DNA of 64,000 nucleotides, taken from contig CM060703.1 of NCBI GenBank assembly GCA_030686995.1, positions 111,692,361 to 111,756,360 on the forward strand. The letters are read 5' to 3'. Made by a program: the position numbers and the translations under genes. Below, piece by piece: positions 33,577-44,355 of this stretch (positions are counted from its first letter, which is position 1; each line of letters begins with the position of its first letter). The notes beneath the pieces are model-generated. The model did no database searches, was not told the origin of the DNA, and saw nothing but the letters and a program-made list of their open reading frames with translations. This stretch comes from Artemisia argyi (lineage: Eukaryota > Streptophyta > Magnoliopsida > Asterales > Asteraceae).

Positions 33577-36500
33577 TCATGGTTGATCCAAGACCTCTCC
33601 TCTTGTAACTTCTGATTGATCCAAATCCCCTTCCCTTGTAACTTCAACTTGATCCAACTCGGCCTCTTCTTCAAAATTTTTTGGGCACGTCCTCCTGTTG
33701 TGACCATCTGTCTCTCCACATAACGAACATGCATTCATGTTCTTCGAATTCTTATCAAGAGCTTGCACTTTCCCCCCTTTTATGCGCAACTTTTTACGGC
33801 CTTTAGGATTACCAAGAGCTGGATTGTTAATGGTTTTTTCAGTTGGCTTCGGGATTCCAACAAGTTCCTCTAAATTATCAGCCTTGTTCTTAGATGGAGG
33901 ATTTGGGCAATCAACCTCGACATCAATCTTTAGCAACCTCAACTTTTCAACAAAAGAAGACAACCTCGCCTCATCTTTACTCAACATATGGATACAGTGA
34001 TCAACAATGGAACTTGCCTCATTTGCATAATTCTCAACAATCTCATTCTTCTCACCATATCTGTTCCTTTTGTTCCTCAAAGCAGCAGGTATAAGGTTCT
34101 TTGTCCATGCCTTAATATGTATTGACTTGGAATCACTTCAATATTGGCGTTCTTAAACACACAAAAAACATGCTTGCATAATATTTCAACTCGAAGAAAA
34201 AGCTGACATGAACATACAACTGATCCATCCTCTTGGTTACGCAACACCTTAATGGGAAAAAAAGAAAGAAGATAGTAAAAAATCATATATGATAAAACAA
34301 CATAAATAAGGTAGTAAAAAATCATATATGATAAAAAAAAATAAACAATATTTTTTAAGTAGCTAACATACCTTATATAATCCATCAACTCTATAAAACA
34401 GGTTAACTGGCTCTTCTTCTTCAGCTTTATCGCTATCCTTACCTTTATCCTTAACTCTCTTCCTAGCTTTCTCTCTCAACTTAGCTTTCTTCTTCTCCAT
34501 TAGTGCATCAACAAATTTTGTTTCTCTAATAACAGAGACCTCAGATCCTTCAACCAAGCTTTTGGTTTCTATTTGACAATACCATGTGCCTGCAAAAATC
34601 TCTGCTTGAACCAGCTCGAACAGAGGACGAGTAAAAACCTTCGAAGCATGACGTTCAATCTTAAGATAGGTTCTAAACTTCAGAACAGAATCAATAGTCT
34701 TATGATCAAGCCTCTCTTGTATATGCCTCTGCTTTTCCATTGCTGTCTCAAAACAATTCATAAAATTCATAAGAGTGGAACCTTGATTCGCAAAATGAGA
34801 GAAAAGGGAGTTCTCACTCTCAGATCTAGACGTCGTCCTCATCAAACCACACAAGGGGGAATCAATAAAATAAGCAGGAATCCAACACGAACGTATATTA
34901 AACATCTTTTTTAACCACTTATGATTCTGCAAACTAAACTCCTCCAATAACTTTAACAATCTATCCTCAAACTCCTCCAGACCGATATACATATTCCATA
35001 CAATTTGATTAAACTTCTTTTTAAAGTCGGTATCATCATAGATTTTTTAACATATCTGTAAACAAAACAAATAACATTTGATTTAACAAATGATTTGAAA
35101 ATAGAAATGTGTTATCATATATGATAAACCAATAATAAATACAAATAAAATCAAGTATCACATATGATTTAACATATTATTTGAAAAAAACTTCAAATTA
35201 TCATATATGATAAATCAATAAGAAATACACAGAGAATCAAGTATCACATATGATAAACAAAAAGGCAGAAAAATACCTTTCCAGGGAGCTTTTGAGTAAT
35301 ATTTCACATGCAAAGTCTGTGTTTAGAACCCGTAAACTCAGCTTCAATGGCATTTCTCATAGCCCCATCCTGATCAGTAACAACAATATTTGGAGCCCTA
35401 CCAAATGCCTTTATGAACGCTTTCAGCAACCAAATATACGAAGCTGTAGTTTCGTTCTTCAACAAGCCTGCTGCGACTGTTACACACCTCCGATGATTAT
35501 CTATGGCTGTAAAGGGAACAAACACCATTTTGTACCTGAAAAACAAAAAACAAAAATACTTAAAATAACAGATTAAATAGAAAATCATATAATCAAAATA
35601 TCATACTGAACATACAAATACTTACTTGTTCGTACTGTAAGTAGCATCAAACGTAACAACATCACAAAACTCTCTATAGTTGAACTTAGAAACTTCATCA
35701 GCCCAAAAAATAGCCGCAAGCTCAGCATTTTCGACCAAATAATCAAATGAAAAATCCGGCACATGCTTCTTCCTATTCTCCATCTTAGATATAAGCATCT
35801 GCGCATCACTATCACCTACATAGCAGTTCACACCCCTAATAAAGTTCTTAAAATCAACAGTCGTTCCATGAACAAGCAAATAAGAACCCTTCAAACTAGT
35901 TAAGATGTGATGAGCTTTCGTTGCGCCTATATTTACGCTAGCAGCTTTAACAATGAACAATTGCTCAGCATACGTCAACTGCCTCTCAGTCTTTGACAAA
36001 TGCTTATACTCTTCACGTTCAAGCTCGTGATTATGAATACTATCAAAGACATTCAACCTGTACTTAGAAGTACCAGAAATCAAATAAAAAATAACACGTG
36101 CTTTGCACCCTGTGATATGCAGGTTCGAACTTCTAACCTGCTTGTCACTATTCTCTAAGTCTAACGTTTCCACATGAATTCCCTTTGGATAACCTTCCCT
36201 ATTACACACTAAATACTTTTGCTTCACAATACCATTCCTCAACCTTTTCTGGCATGACTTCCTAACCACAAACCCTGCTTTAGCAGCATATTTCATATAA
36301 GCAACAATGCACTCATCAATCGACTTATAAACTTTGCCCTTAACAAGTAACACATCCACAAGAACTTTCGGAATATAATAAACAGTTCCACCAGGAGTAT
36401 CAAAATTAGAGTGAGTAGCAAATGATTCAGGAGTTTTCAAAGCATTCAAATCTGAAAAAAAAAATAATAAAACAAAAAATAAAAACAGAGATTTACTAAA

Positions 36501-37035
36501 AAGGAAATCACAGACACATGTTATAATTATATCATCTATGATATAACACATGCAAGACAAAAACATTGATATATCACATGTGCTATATCATATATGATAT
36601 GACAAGCTTAAAACTACTTATTCAAAGCTGAGATTGATATATCACATGTGATATATCATGTGATACAAAAACATTGATATATCACATGTCATATATCATA
36701 TATGATATCCAAACTACAAATATAATCAACTAATAATTCATAGCTTAAAACTACTTATTTAGAGCTTATAACATCTTAATAACATATTCAGAGCTTATAA
36801 CATCTAAATAACATAGCTTATTAACACTAACAAACAGATTATAGAAAAAATTAAAATAATCAAAAAACTTACTCTTAATTGCTACAGATTCATCACCGTG
36901 TTCATAAGCAACAATCTCCTCAGCATACTTAGCTGAAACATCATCACTAACAACAATCTCTTCAAAAGCAGTAGAAGAATCATTAACAGCGATCTCTTCA
37001 GAAGTAGTAGAAACAGAACTTTGAAGCGAATCCAT
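33577..37035 (-). pseudogene. FAR1/MURA-type transposase gene of the MULE, decayed
   Basis: Probable exons on the minus strand: 37035-36873 (MDSLQSSVSTTSEE), 36451-35626, 35535-35277, 35055-34372 and 34247-33577, each with GT..AG borders. Exon 2 has the FAR1 DNA-binding domain (AYMKYAAKAGFVVRKS ... CNREG). The transposase core follows, with the first Asp in VVTFDATY, the second in VVTDQDGAMR and the later block PLCGLMRTTSRSESEN. Exon 5 has a SWIM zinc finger (VVCSCQLF ... LCKHVFCV), and the C-terminus has a zinc knuckle (CSLCGETDGHNRRTC). The product would bind the terminal repeats and cut the element out. Defects: TGA at 35304-35306 where the family has Trp, TAA at 35047-35049, and a one-base shift near 34107-34112. 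The rest aligns to full length, so decay is recent. Confidence 0.88.
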
Positions 37036-37390
37036 AAAACCTGCATATAATATAAAAAAATAAGTAAGTTAGCTCATAATTCAGCTTATAGAAACATATA
37101 GCTTATAATTTGGCTTTAAATTAAGCTTAAATAAAAATAAACGATAAAAAATTAGGGTTAGGTGATGTACGGGATGAAGAATGAGATCAATTAATGAATT
37201 TAGAAGAAAAAATTAGGGTTTCTATGATGATCGCGATGAAGGAGATGGTTAGAGGAGGTAGTTAGATGAGAGAGAAGAAACAAACACTCACTTTGTGTGT
37301 GTAAAAAAAATGACGCATTAATTGAGATGAGAGTAAAAAATAGTATTTAAATATTCCTAAAATACCCTTGTAGTATAAATATTAACTCTA

Positions 37391-37478
37391 ATCTAAGCCA
37401 TTAGATCAAAATGAATGAAAGGTGGGGATTGATCCCTTGGTATGTAAAGAATGTTTAGTCCTCAAATGATCTTTGTTC
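37391..37478 (-). repeat. Right terminal inverted repeat of the MULE
   Basis: 88 bp, the complement of the left repeat without gaps, ending at the TSD 37479-37487. Confidence 0.85.
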
Positions 37479-37487
37479 ATATAGCAT

Positions 37488-37800
37488 TAGTTTATCTTAA
37501 TCACTTGATTTTAGTTTTCTAATACACTAATTTATTTTGTTCCTCTAGTTTACGTAATCTTATTTTAGAAGCACTCTTTCTACCTTATGGTAAATGCATA
37601 TAATCGTAATCTATCTTTTGATAGTCAGCCAAACCCTGTTGCATAAGAAACTTATGTCTATTAGGATTATATCTTAACCTTTGAAAACTTCTAGCAAACC
37701 CTAATCATGTAATGAAATTGGGCTTGAGCCATTCTATTGTATGATGATAGAGGTAAAAATGAGACAAATCGCTTGTGAAAAGCCGAAGATCATGTCAATA
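37488..37800. other. AT-rich spacer right of the MULE
   Basis: Non-coding. Nothing is recognised. Confidence 0.6.
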
Positions 37801-37801
37801 A

Positions 37802-37855
<54 letters not shown>

Positions 37856-37889
37856 GTTATTATTGTTATTATTATTATTGTTATTATTG

Positions 37890-37964
<75 letters not shown>

Positions 37965-37965
37965 T
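37801..37965. repeat. (ATT)n microsatellite
   Basis: About 55 units with a few GTT interruptions. It lies beside the 3' end of the reverse-transcriptase pseudogene. The Tyr/Leu frame across it is an artefact. Confidence 0.95.
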
Positions 37966-37989
37966 AATAAAACGTCACTTCCATTAGAA

Positions 37990-40266
37990 ACGAAACCATA
38001 TGATTACAAGAAATTAGTGGGGAGCCTCGAAACTATCTGGGCTCCCACACCTTTAGCAATAGCAAAAATCCTACTAAAAATATGAGTAGCAGCGCGCGCC
38101 TCGACGTCCTGAGTTATAGAGAACTTCCGGATCCGCTTAAGTAAGGTCATCGCATCAGCCTAAAGTTCCCCAAGAGAGGAAAATGAGAAAGGGATGCAAC
38201 CATATCCAATAGCCGCACATTTAGCTCCGTACTTGACGCGCCTGCATTTTGCGGCTTCACACACTACCCGGCCTGGCACAAAATCAATCATACCAGTTTG
38301 CGTGAGGGGAGATGACCTTGTCATATCGACACATACGTTATGTCCTCCATCCTAGGAATAGAGAAGAATATCTGCTGGCCGTAAAACTTGCTTCCCTTCT
38401 CCGCTCAAACCGATGTCGACCTCCTTACGAGCTGAGTCCCCGGATCGAGAACATACATCAACCAAGGTATCGCATACCATGTTGTGTCGATGTTTAATAC
38501 CAATCGTGCCAGCACACGATATAGCGTGGTCTCCATAAATGTCTCCCATGAAAACTTTGGAACAAGCTGAGCATGGCCTCTGAACAGAGAAGAGGGGGAC
38601 ACCTAGCCGATAACATAATACGCACCAGAGTGCCATTTGTCGGGGAGATAGGGAAAATGTGGATTTAGCCATTTTGGTAACACGTGTGAAATATATGTCT
38701 GCCATTTTCGTCATGAGTTTGGGGGCAGCGATCTCATCTGGGTTACTTCGAAGGTGAATCTCCATTTTCACATTAAAAGCGCTCAAGGCCTCTTCGAATG
38801 CGGGTCCAGAGGTTACAATATCAAAATGTCTGAGGAGCTTAGTCTGTAATTTGTCAGATTGTAGTCTAGACGCAAGGAATGCATAGTTCAAGGCATCCCC
38901 TGCCGAATATACGCCAAGTCCCCCGAATACAAACGGTAGGGTTGCCAGCCTCCATTGCCACTCACCAAATCCAGGCCCAGAAGCAGTGACTATATGTTCA
39001 AGAGAAGAATGCATTACCACATCAAAAGCGGTGTGAGCACGCTCAAAGACCGGGGGAGGGCATGTGTGCATAGAGAAATATAACTTTGAAATGCCGACAC
39101 AAGCACGAAGGAGCAGCAGCTCACATTGGGGGTCCCCAATCTTAGCAATAGCATCCATGAGCCCAATAGTTTTAGCAACCCTTTTCATGACAAGCTCGCT
39201 GCTAAATTCAAAATCAATGCTAGCTGGCCCACCTAATAATTTGACACCATGAAGCGGTCTAGAAATATTGGGTGGGAAAACACCTGCAAGCATGCTTCTG
39301 GTGTCTTCCTTTGGCCAAAAAACCTCAGTTTTGTCAACATTGAGGTGCAACCCACGACGTGGTACATCTAACATAATAAGCCCTAAGGCCTTCCCCACGA
39401 CCAAGGTATCTCCAATAATAGTGCCATCGTCTCGATACCAAGCTTGAAGGGAAAGGCTGAATGAGTCTCTTATCTTACATATCAATGGGTGTAGCACAAG
39501 AGCAAAGAGAAGAGGTCCAAGCGGATCACCTTGTTGTACACTCTGATATGACCATAGCGTGTGTTCTCCATAATACAATCTAGCTGGGTTAGAGTAATAA
39601 AATTCCACCCAACATTAAATGGTAGGACAATGCAGGCGAACCTCCTGTAGCATGACCTCACGGTCCACCAAGTTGAAGGCATTTTTGAAATCCACCAATA
39701 GCATCGAAAGACCTTCATCGCCACCTTTGTCTTCAGTAAACCTATTCACGGCATGAAGGATATCATCCCCCCTCCAGGGACTCCAACACCAAACCGGAGA
39801 TCATTTAAATGACCGTCTAAAGAATGGCCGATCATAGAAGCACCAACCTTGGAGACTAAGCGCCTCCAAACAGTCCCTATAGCAATGGAACGGATACCAC
39901 CTCCAGGCTTGATCAGCGGTGTGAGCGGGGGACTAGCAATATACTCCCCTAATGCCCTAGGGCATTTACTATCAAGAAAAAGATTCACTACAATGGCGAT
40001 AGAATCTATTAACTCATCAAAAATAGCCATAGCAGCACCACTAAAACAATCCAAGAGGTGTTGAGCGCGCAAACCATCGCGACCACAAGATGTACCACTG
40101 GGGAAGCTCTTGATCTTATTAAGGATCACAGTAGGAGGTGCAGTGAGGTTATGATGATCAATAGGTATATCCGGTAAAGAAGGAGCAGACTTGAAGGGGT
40201 GCTTAGCTTTTAAGTCCTCAAGAGTGGTGTCATCATAAGGAGCAACACACGAAGAGAAAAGAACTA
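37990..40266 (-). pseudogene. Non-LTR (LINE-like) reverse transcriptase pseudogene
   Basis: Read on the minus strand from the junction with element E (40266) to about 37990. Landmarks in order: the N-terminal block SFPSGTSCGRDGLRAQHLLD, template-binding VDFKNAFNLVDRE, QGDPLGPLLFAL, the catalytic box WYRDDGTI (YxDD), the thumb-like region LHLNVDKTEVFWPKED, then a Cys/His set CSACSKVFMGDIYGDH that may be a zinc-binding tail. Defects: an extra G near 39768-39773, TAA 39615-39617, TAG 38352-38354 (Trp in the family) and TAG 38160-38162. The 5' part is cut off by element E. Very similar proteins are common in Asteraceae annotations. I cannot say whether it derives from a LINE directly or from a captured host-like copy. 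Confidence 0.8.
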
Positions 40267-41412
40267 TGTTGATATAAATAATGCCTAAAAACGTTATTCA
40301 TATTTTCGATATCTCTATGTTTTGATAATCATAAAATGTAAACTCGTTAAACTAGAGATTATGACATAAACAAATATTTAGTCATAAATATTCATTTCAA
40401 CAACCTAATCACTTAAGGTATGAATAAACAAAGTGACTAATGCATTATATGATCAAATGAACATCTTCTTAATCACTAGATTTTTTATAAAATGTCACAA
40501 ACATTTTATATCTTTTAGAAAATCATTTTTGGTACTAAATTAAAATGTTTAATTAACCATAAATATATAAATTCAAATTTTCAAAGAAAAATGGCAAAAA
40601 TGGTCCAGAAAAACCTTCCCCACAAAAAGACAATTCTAGGCAATGTTTAAAATGGGCAGCCCCCTTAATTATACTAGGTGGCCCCCTTAATCATTAAGGG
40701 GATCGGCCCTAATTAAGGGGACCGGCCATGCTCCAGAATAGTATTTTTCTGCCTATAAATACTGGTTCATTCCCACAGATTTTCTTCACCTTTTTGCACA
40801 AAAACTTTCTATCCAAATCTCTCTAAATCAATTCTTTGATCATATAATCATAAGCTTTTGTTTCCAAGTGATTCAAGCTTCAACACTCAAGTTCAAAGAG
40901 AAGAATACTTCTATTAATCAAGACTAGAAGTTTTACAACTTAGTATCATCTTGCTAGCTAAGTTGTTAGTTCATTTCAAATGGTAAATTATTCATTGATT
41001 GGTGTATAAGGTGTGTATATTGGTTACCTCGATTTAGACATAGGAACTAGATTAGTTGAAAGTGTGAAATTGTAATAGAAGTCAAGAAGTAGAAGTGTAT
41101 AGAAGTAGTAGTTGGTAGTGAAGACATAGAAGCCTTGAACTAGTAAAGACTTAGAAACCTCGATGTGGTGAAGACTTAAAAGCCTTGAAGGATTGAAGAC
41201 ATTGAAGCCTTGAAGTAGTGAAGACATAAAAGCCTTGAAGTAGTGATAAGATAGAAGTTGTGAAGTAGTGAAAAGATAGAAGACATCAAGTAGTTAAGAA
41301 GCAAGAGTTATGAAGAAGAGAAGAAGGTGTGAAAAGGTGTGAAGAAGTTGTGGTGTGATTGAAGTTGTGAGATTGGTTCTAGCTACGATTAGAACCCGAC
41401 ATAAGGGAGCTC
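40267..41412 (+). repeat. 5' LTR of element E, first fragment
   Basis: Contains GC-rich inverted repeats around CCCCCTTAATNATTAAGGGG (40665-40731), a TATA box (CTATAAATACTGG, about 40754-40763) and imperfect tandem copies of a 27-bp unit GAAGACATAGAAGCCTTGAA (about 41117-41290). It is homologous to the D LTR on the opposite strand. Confidence 0.85.
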
Positions 41413-42820
41413 TGATGAGGCGAAAAATGAACCGTTTTTAGGGGGTCATTTAAGCCCGGAATTGAATTTATTTGATCAAATATTGCCCTAAATCGTTCCT
41501 TTTGTGATTTTAGGTACTTTGGGAGTGAATTCTGGAAAAGGAAGCATTTTGGACGTTTTTGGAGCATAAAAGTGAAGAAAACGGCAAAGACTTAATTTTC
41601 CATGCTGAGAACAGTACCTGACGACGTCAAGAGAAAAATTGTGACGGCGTCAGGAGTAAAATCCATGACGACCCATAGAAAACCTGAAGGCGTCAAGAGT
41701 AATTTTGGTGACGGCCTGCATAAGGAGTACACGTGACGGCGTCAAACCCAGATCTAGGCAGTCCGAGAATTTATTTGGCAGCGAGATGACGGTGTCAGAC
41801 ATTTGCTCTTGACGCCGTCACCTCACAAAATCTATATATACTTTTCTATTTTTCATTCATTAAGAGAGGAACTTGTGTGGAGAATACTAGGGTCGAACCT
41901 AATAAACCCTAGGTCGTTTGTAACAGTATTTTCAAGGGTTTTCACCCCTTGAAACCTTTCATATTCAATTAAGATAAGTCCACTTTCAATTCATTCAATA
42001 TGTCTATATGTTGTTTGAATATATCTTATGCTTGTCTTGATTTCAACATGCTAGGCTAGATCTATCATGTGTTTTCTTAGATGTAATGAAACCTAGATGT
42101 TAATTATAGGTTGATTGCTTGTTTATAGTTGTAATGGATGAATGATTTCAATGTTAGGCTTAAGAAAACTGGCAGATCTCCATTGTGTAACTTGCTTGAA
42201 CGTCTTAAGAAACATGAACCGATGTTTACTAGGTTTTAATGGTTGTATTTAATGCATGAGCAAATTCTAGTGATCCCATGTTAGGAGCTTCTTAGCCGGC
42301 TCGACATAGGAGTGAAGTAGGCGCTTATAGGATTGGGGAAGTAAGTACGCCACCCCATGAATGGTATTAAGGAATACAATCTGTCATCCACGCAACTGTA
42401 ACAAGTAATTAACCTATAAAAGATATCTAGGGAGTAGTGAAATCTAAGTAAACACAATTCTCCCATATATTGCTCACACCACTAGTTTAATTTAGTTTAT
42501 TTTCAGTTTTAGTATTTTATTTTGATTGCATCTTTAGTAATTGGGTTAGTTAAATAGCATATAATTCCTCCCAACTCCTTCAAAACCAAGATTTTTACCT
42601 GCTTTTCATAAAATATAAAAATACAAAAAGAATCATCCCTCATCTCTAGACCTAGTCTTTAGGTTTTCTAATCCTAGCGACACTATTCCTAGCTGAACGA
42701 TCAATCCCCCGGTACTTGTCACTATACTATACTACAACGATCAGGTACACTGCCTGGTGGGGGTTGTAAGCTTCTCGAGATCCCTCGAGAGGTAAAGCCT
42801 GGTGCAATCCCTACGCATCA
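41413..42820 (+). repeat. 5' LTR of element C
   Basis: TGATGAGGCG ... ACGCATCA. It has TGACGRCGTCA-type palindromes at 41621-41820 followed by a TATA box (CTATATATAC, about 41832-41841). Confidence 0.88.
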
Positions 42821-43924
42821 AGTTTTTGGCGCCGCAGCCTGGGGAATAGTTATTGTTTAGGTTGGACTTTATTTTGATTAGGTCTACTCATTAGATTCCT
42901 TTTTAGTGAGATTTTATTTTCTTTTTATTAGCTTTCTTGTAGTCTATCTTTTTCTTTGTGCCCTTTGTTTGTAAAACCATTTTCATTTGTCACTATGGCG
43001 GATGAAATTCCATTTAGATCACTGAAAATAGAGGAACAATTATATTTCAAAAAGAGATTTCTTTTTTATCATTCTTATGAATTTTTTCGTGATCTTTGTG
43101 ATATCCAAATGGAGTTGGGGGTAAGGTTAGATGGGTTTAATGAATTCTATGCATGTGATATTTCTATTAGACGATCATTAACTAGAAAAACTCCTTTTAG
43201 TCGGACCCTTTGGATGAATTTTCAGGAAAGCTTCCTAACCATGACCCATAAGTGGAACGAATTGGTGGATTCGTATGAGCAAAGAGACTTAGTTTCTAAG
43301 AACATGGACTTAGAATCAAACCAAGATTACGAGATGGTTAGTTCTGAACCACCTAGTTGCATGAGTGGGATAGATTTCACCAAAACATACGACACACATG
43401 AGGTTAGAGTTGAGCCACCTAGTTGCATGTCATGGTTAGGCACTACCATAATACAAGATCAACACATAGGTGATATTGATGTGATGGAAGAGATAGTAGA
43501 AAACCCAAACCCACTAAGTACCCCACAAGTCCTACCATCATTTGAAGCATACACACCGCCCGTGACTTATTCGGATGAAGTAGATGAGACTTTAGGAGTC
43601 CCAATAGAGGTAGAACCCTTGTACCAAACACCACTAGAGGATATAGGTTTGAATACTTGTAGTGATAACCTTACTCTTAGTTCTAGGGAATTACCTAGTG
43701 TTGATGAACCGGAACCTCAATCTTCACACAACTTTCCATCCTTAGATATATATCTAGGAGACAAAAGAGGAGCCGACCTACCCATCAACCCATGTAGTCC
43801 GGGTAGTCTTAGGACAAAGGTAGTGGACTCTAAGCCTTGTAGAGAGGAAGCCAATATAGGAGTGGAAAATGACCTTACATGCTTACATCACCCATTTATG
43901 ATTGATCACAAGAAACATTATGGG
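41413..43924 (+). mobile_element. Element C: Gypsy-type TR-GAG element, 3' truncated
   Basis: A 1408-bp LTR (41413-42820), primer-binding site (TTTTTGGCGCCGCAGCC, 42823-42839) and gag-like gene match elements A and B, but the sequence stops inside the gag-like gene at about 43924 and there is no 3' LTR. The LTR of element E resumes shortly after. A deletion therefore removed the 3' two-thirds of C and a piece of the E LTR, and no TSD is left. Confidence 0.85.
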
Positions 43925-43939
43925 TTGTGCATACGTTGA
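42995..43939 (+). pseudogene. Gag-like gene of element C, 3' truncated
   Basis: ATG at 42995 in good context (ACTATGGCGG), 175 nt after the LTR. The N-terminus (MADEIPFRSLKIEEQLYFKK, then DLCDIQMELGVRLDGFNEFY) is unlike that of A or B; I recognise no domain in it. Two copies of a short EPPSCMS motif follow (about 43350 and 43413). The C-terminal module shared with A and B begins at PSFEAYTPPVTYSDEVDETL (about 43540) and continues to HPFMIDHKKHYG. There it is cut by the deletion junction, and the last residues before the stop (43937-43939) derive from the E LTR. The remainder of the module, including the VYRYYHPHLILSVG ending, is lost. Confidence 0.7.
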
Positions 43940-44288
43940 TTTCACATAAAGATCAAACTAAATTCCATCTCTCGGTTTGAACTTTCCATCTCTCACTTTT
44001 TGCTTACTTACTTATTTACGTTCCATATATAGTTATAATAGCTTGTGTTGTGCATACATTGATTTCACATAAAGATCAAACTAAATTCCATTCATAAAAC
44101 AAATTTCCTAATAACCATTCTAAAAGAACATAGGAGTAATAGATAATATTGGTGTTTTCATACTAAACTATAATCAAAGGTTTTTCAAACATAAAAATTG
44201 AATAAACATGAATCTAGTATTTTAACAACAAAGGTTTTATAAATTGAAAAAGAGGAAAAACTATTCAACCACCTTCTAGTTTTCCACA
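43925..44288 (+). repeat. 5' LTR of element E, second fragment, with a 45-bp templated duplication
   Basis: The LTR resumes after truncated element C. Its first 45 bp (TTGTGCATACGTTGATTTCA..., 43925-43969) duplicate 44048-44093 further along in the same LTR. The fragment ends CTAGTTTTCCACA before the primer-binding site. Confidence 0.82.
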
Positions 44289-44355
44289 ATTGGTATCAGA
44301 GCCAGGTTAAGCAAGATTTTTGAAATACATTGTATTTTAAAATTTGCAACGATCT

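Larger units (their letters stand above)
26779..37478. mobile_element. Mutator-like element (MULE) carrying Ulp1-like and FAR1/MURA-like genes
   Basis: 10.7 kb flanked by a perfect 9-bp TSD, ATATAGCAT (26770-26778; 37479-37487), the size expected for Mutator. The terminal inverted repeats are 88 bp (26779-26866; 37391-37478) and align without gaps, best in the 13-bp core ACATACCAAGGGA (left about 26812-26824). The element contains a Ulp1-like protease gene (plus) and a FAR1-type transposase gene (minus) that converge around 32.7-33.6 kb, and introns full of the palindrome TATCATATATGATA. Ulp1-bearing MULEs (Kaonashi-type) are known in plants. Both genes carry stop codons or frameshifts, so this copy cannot move by itself. 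Confidence 0.92.

Noticed and set aside
37741..38085. Frame with long Tyr and Leu runs
   Set aside because: Pure translation of the (ATT)n microsatellite.
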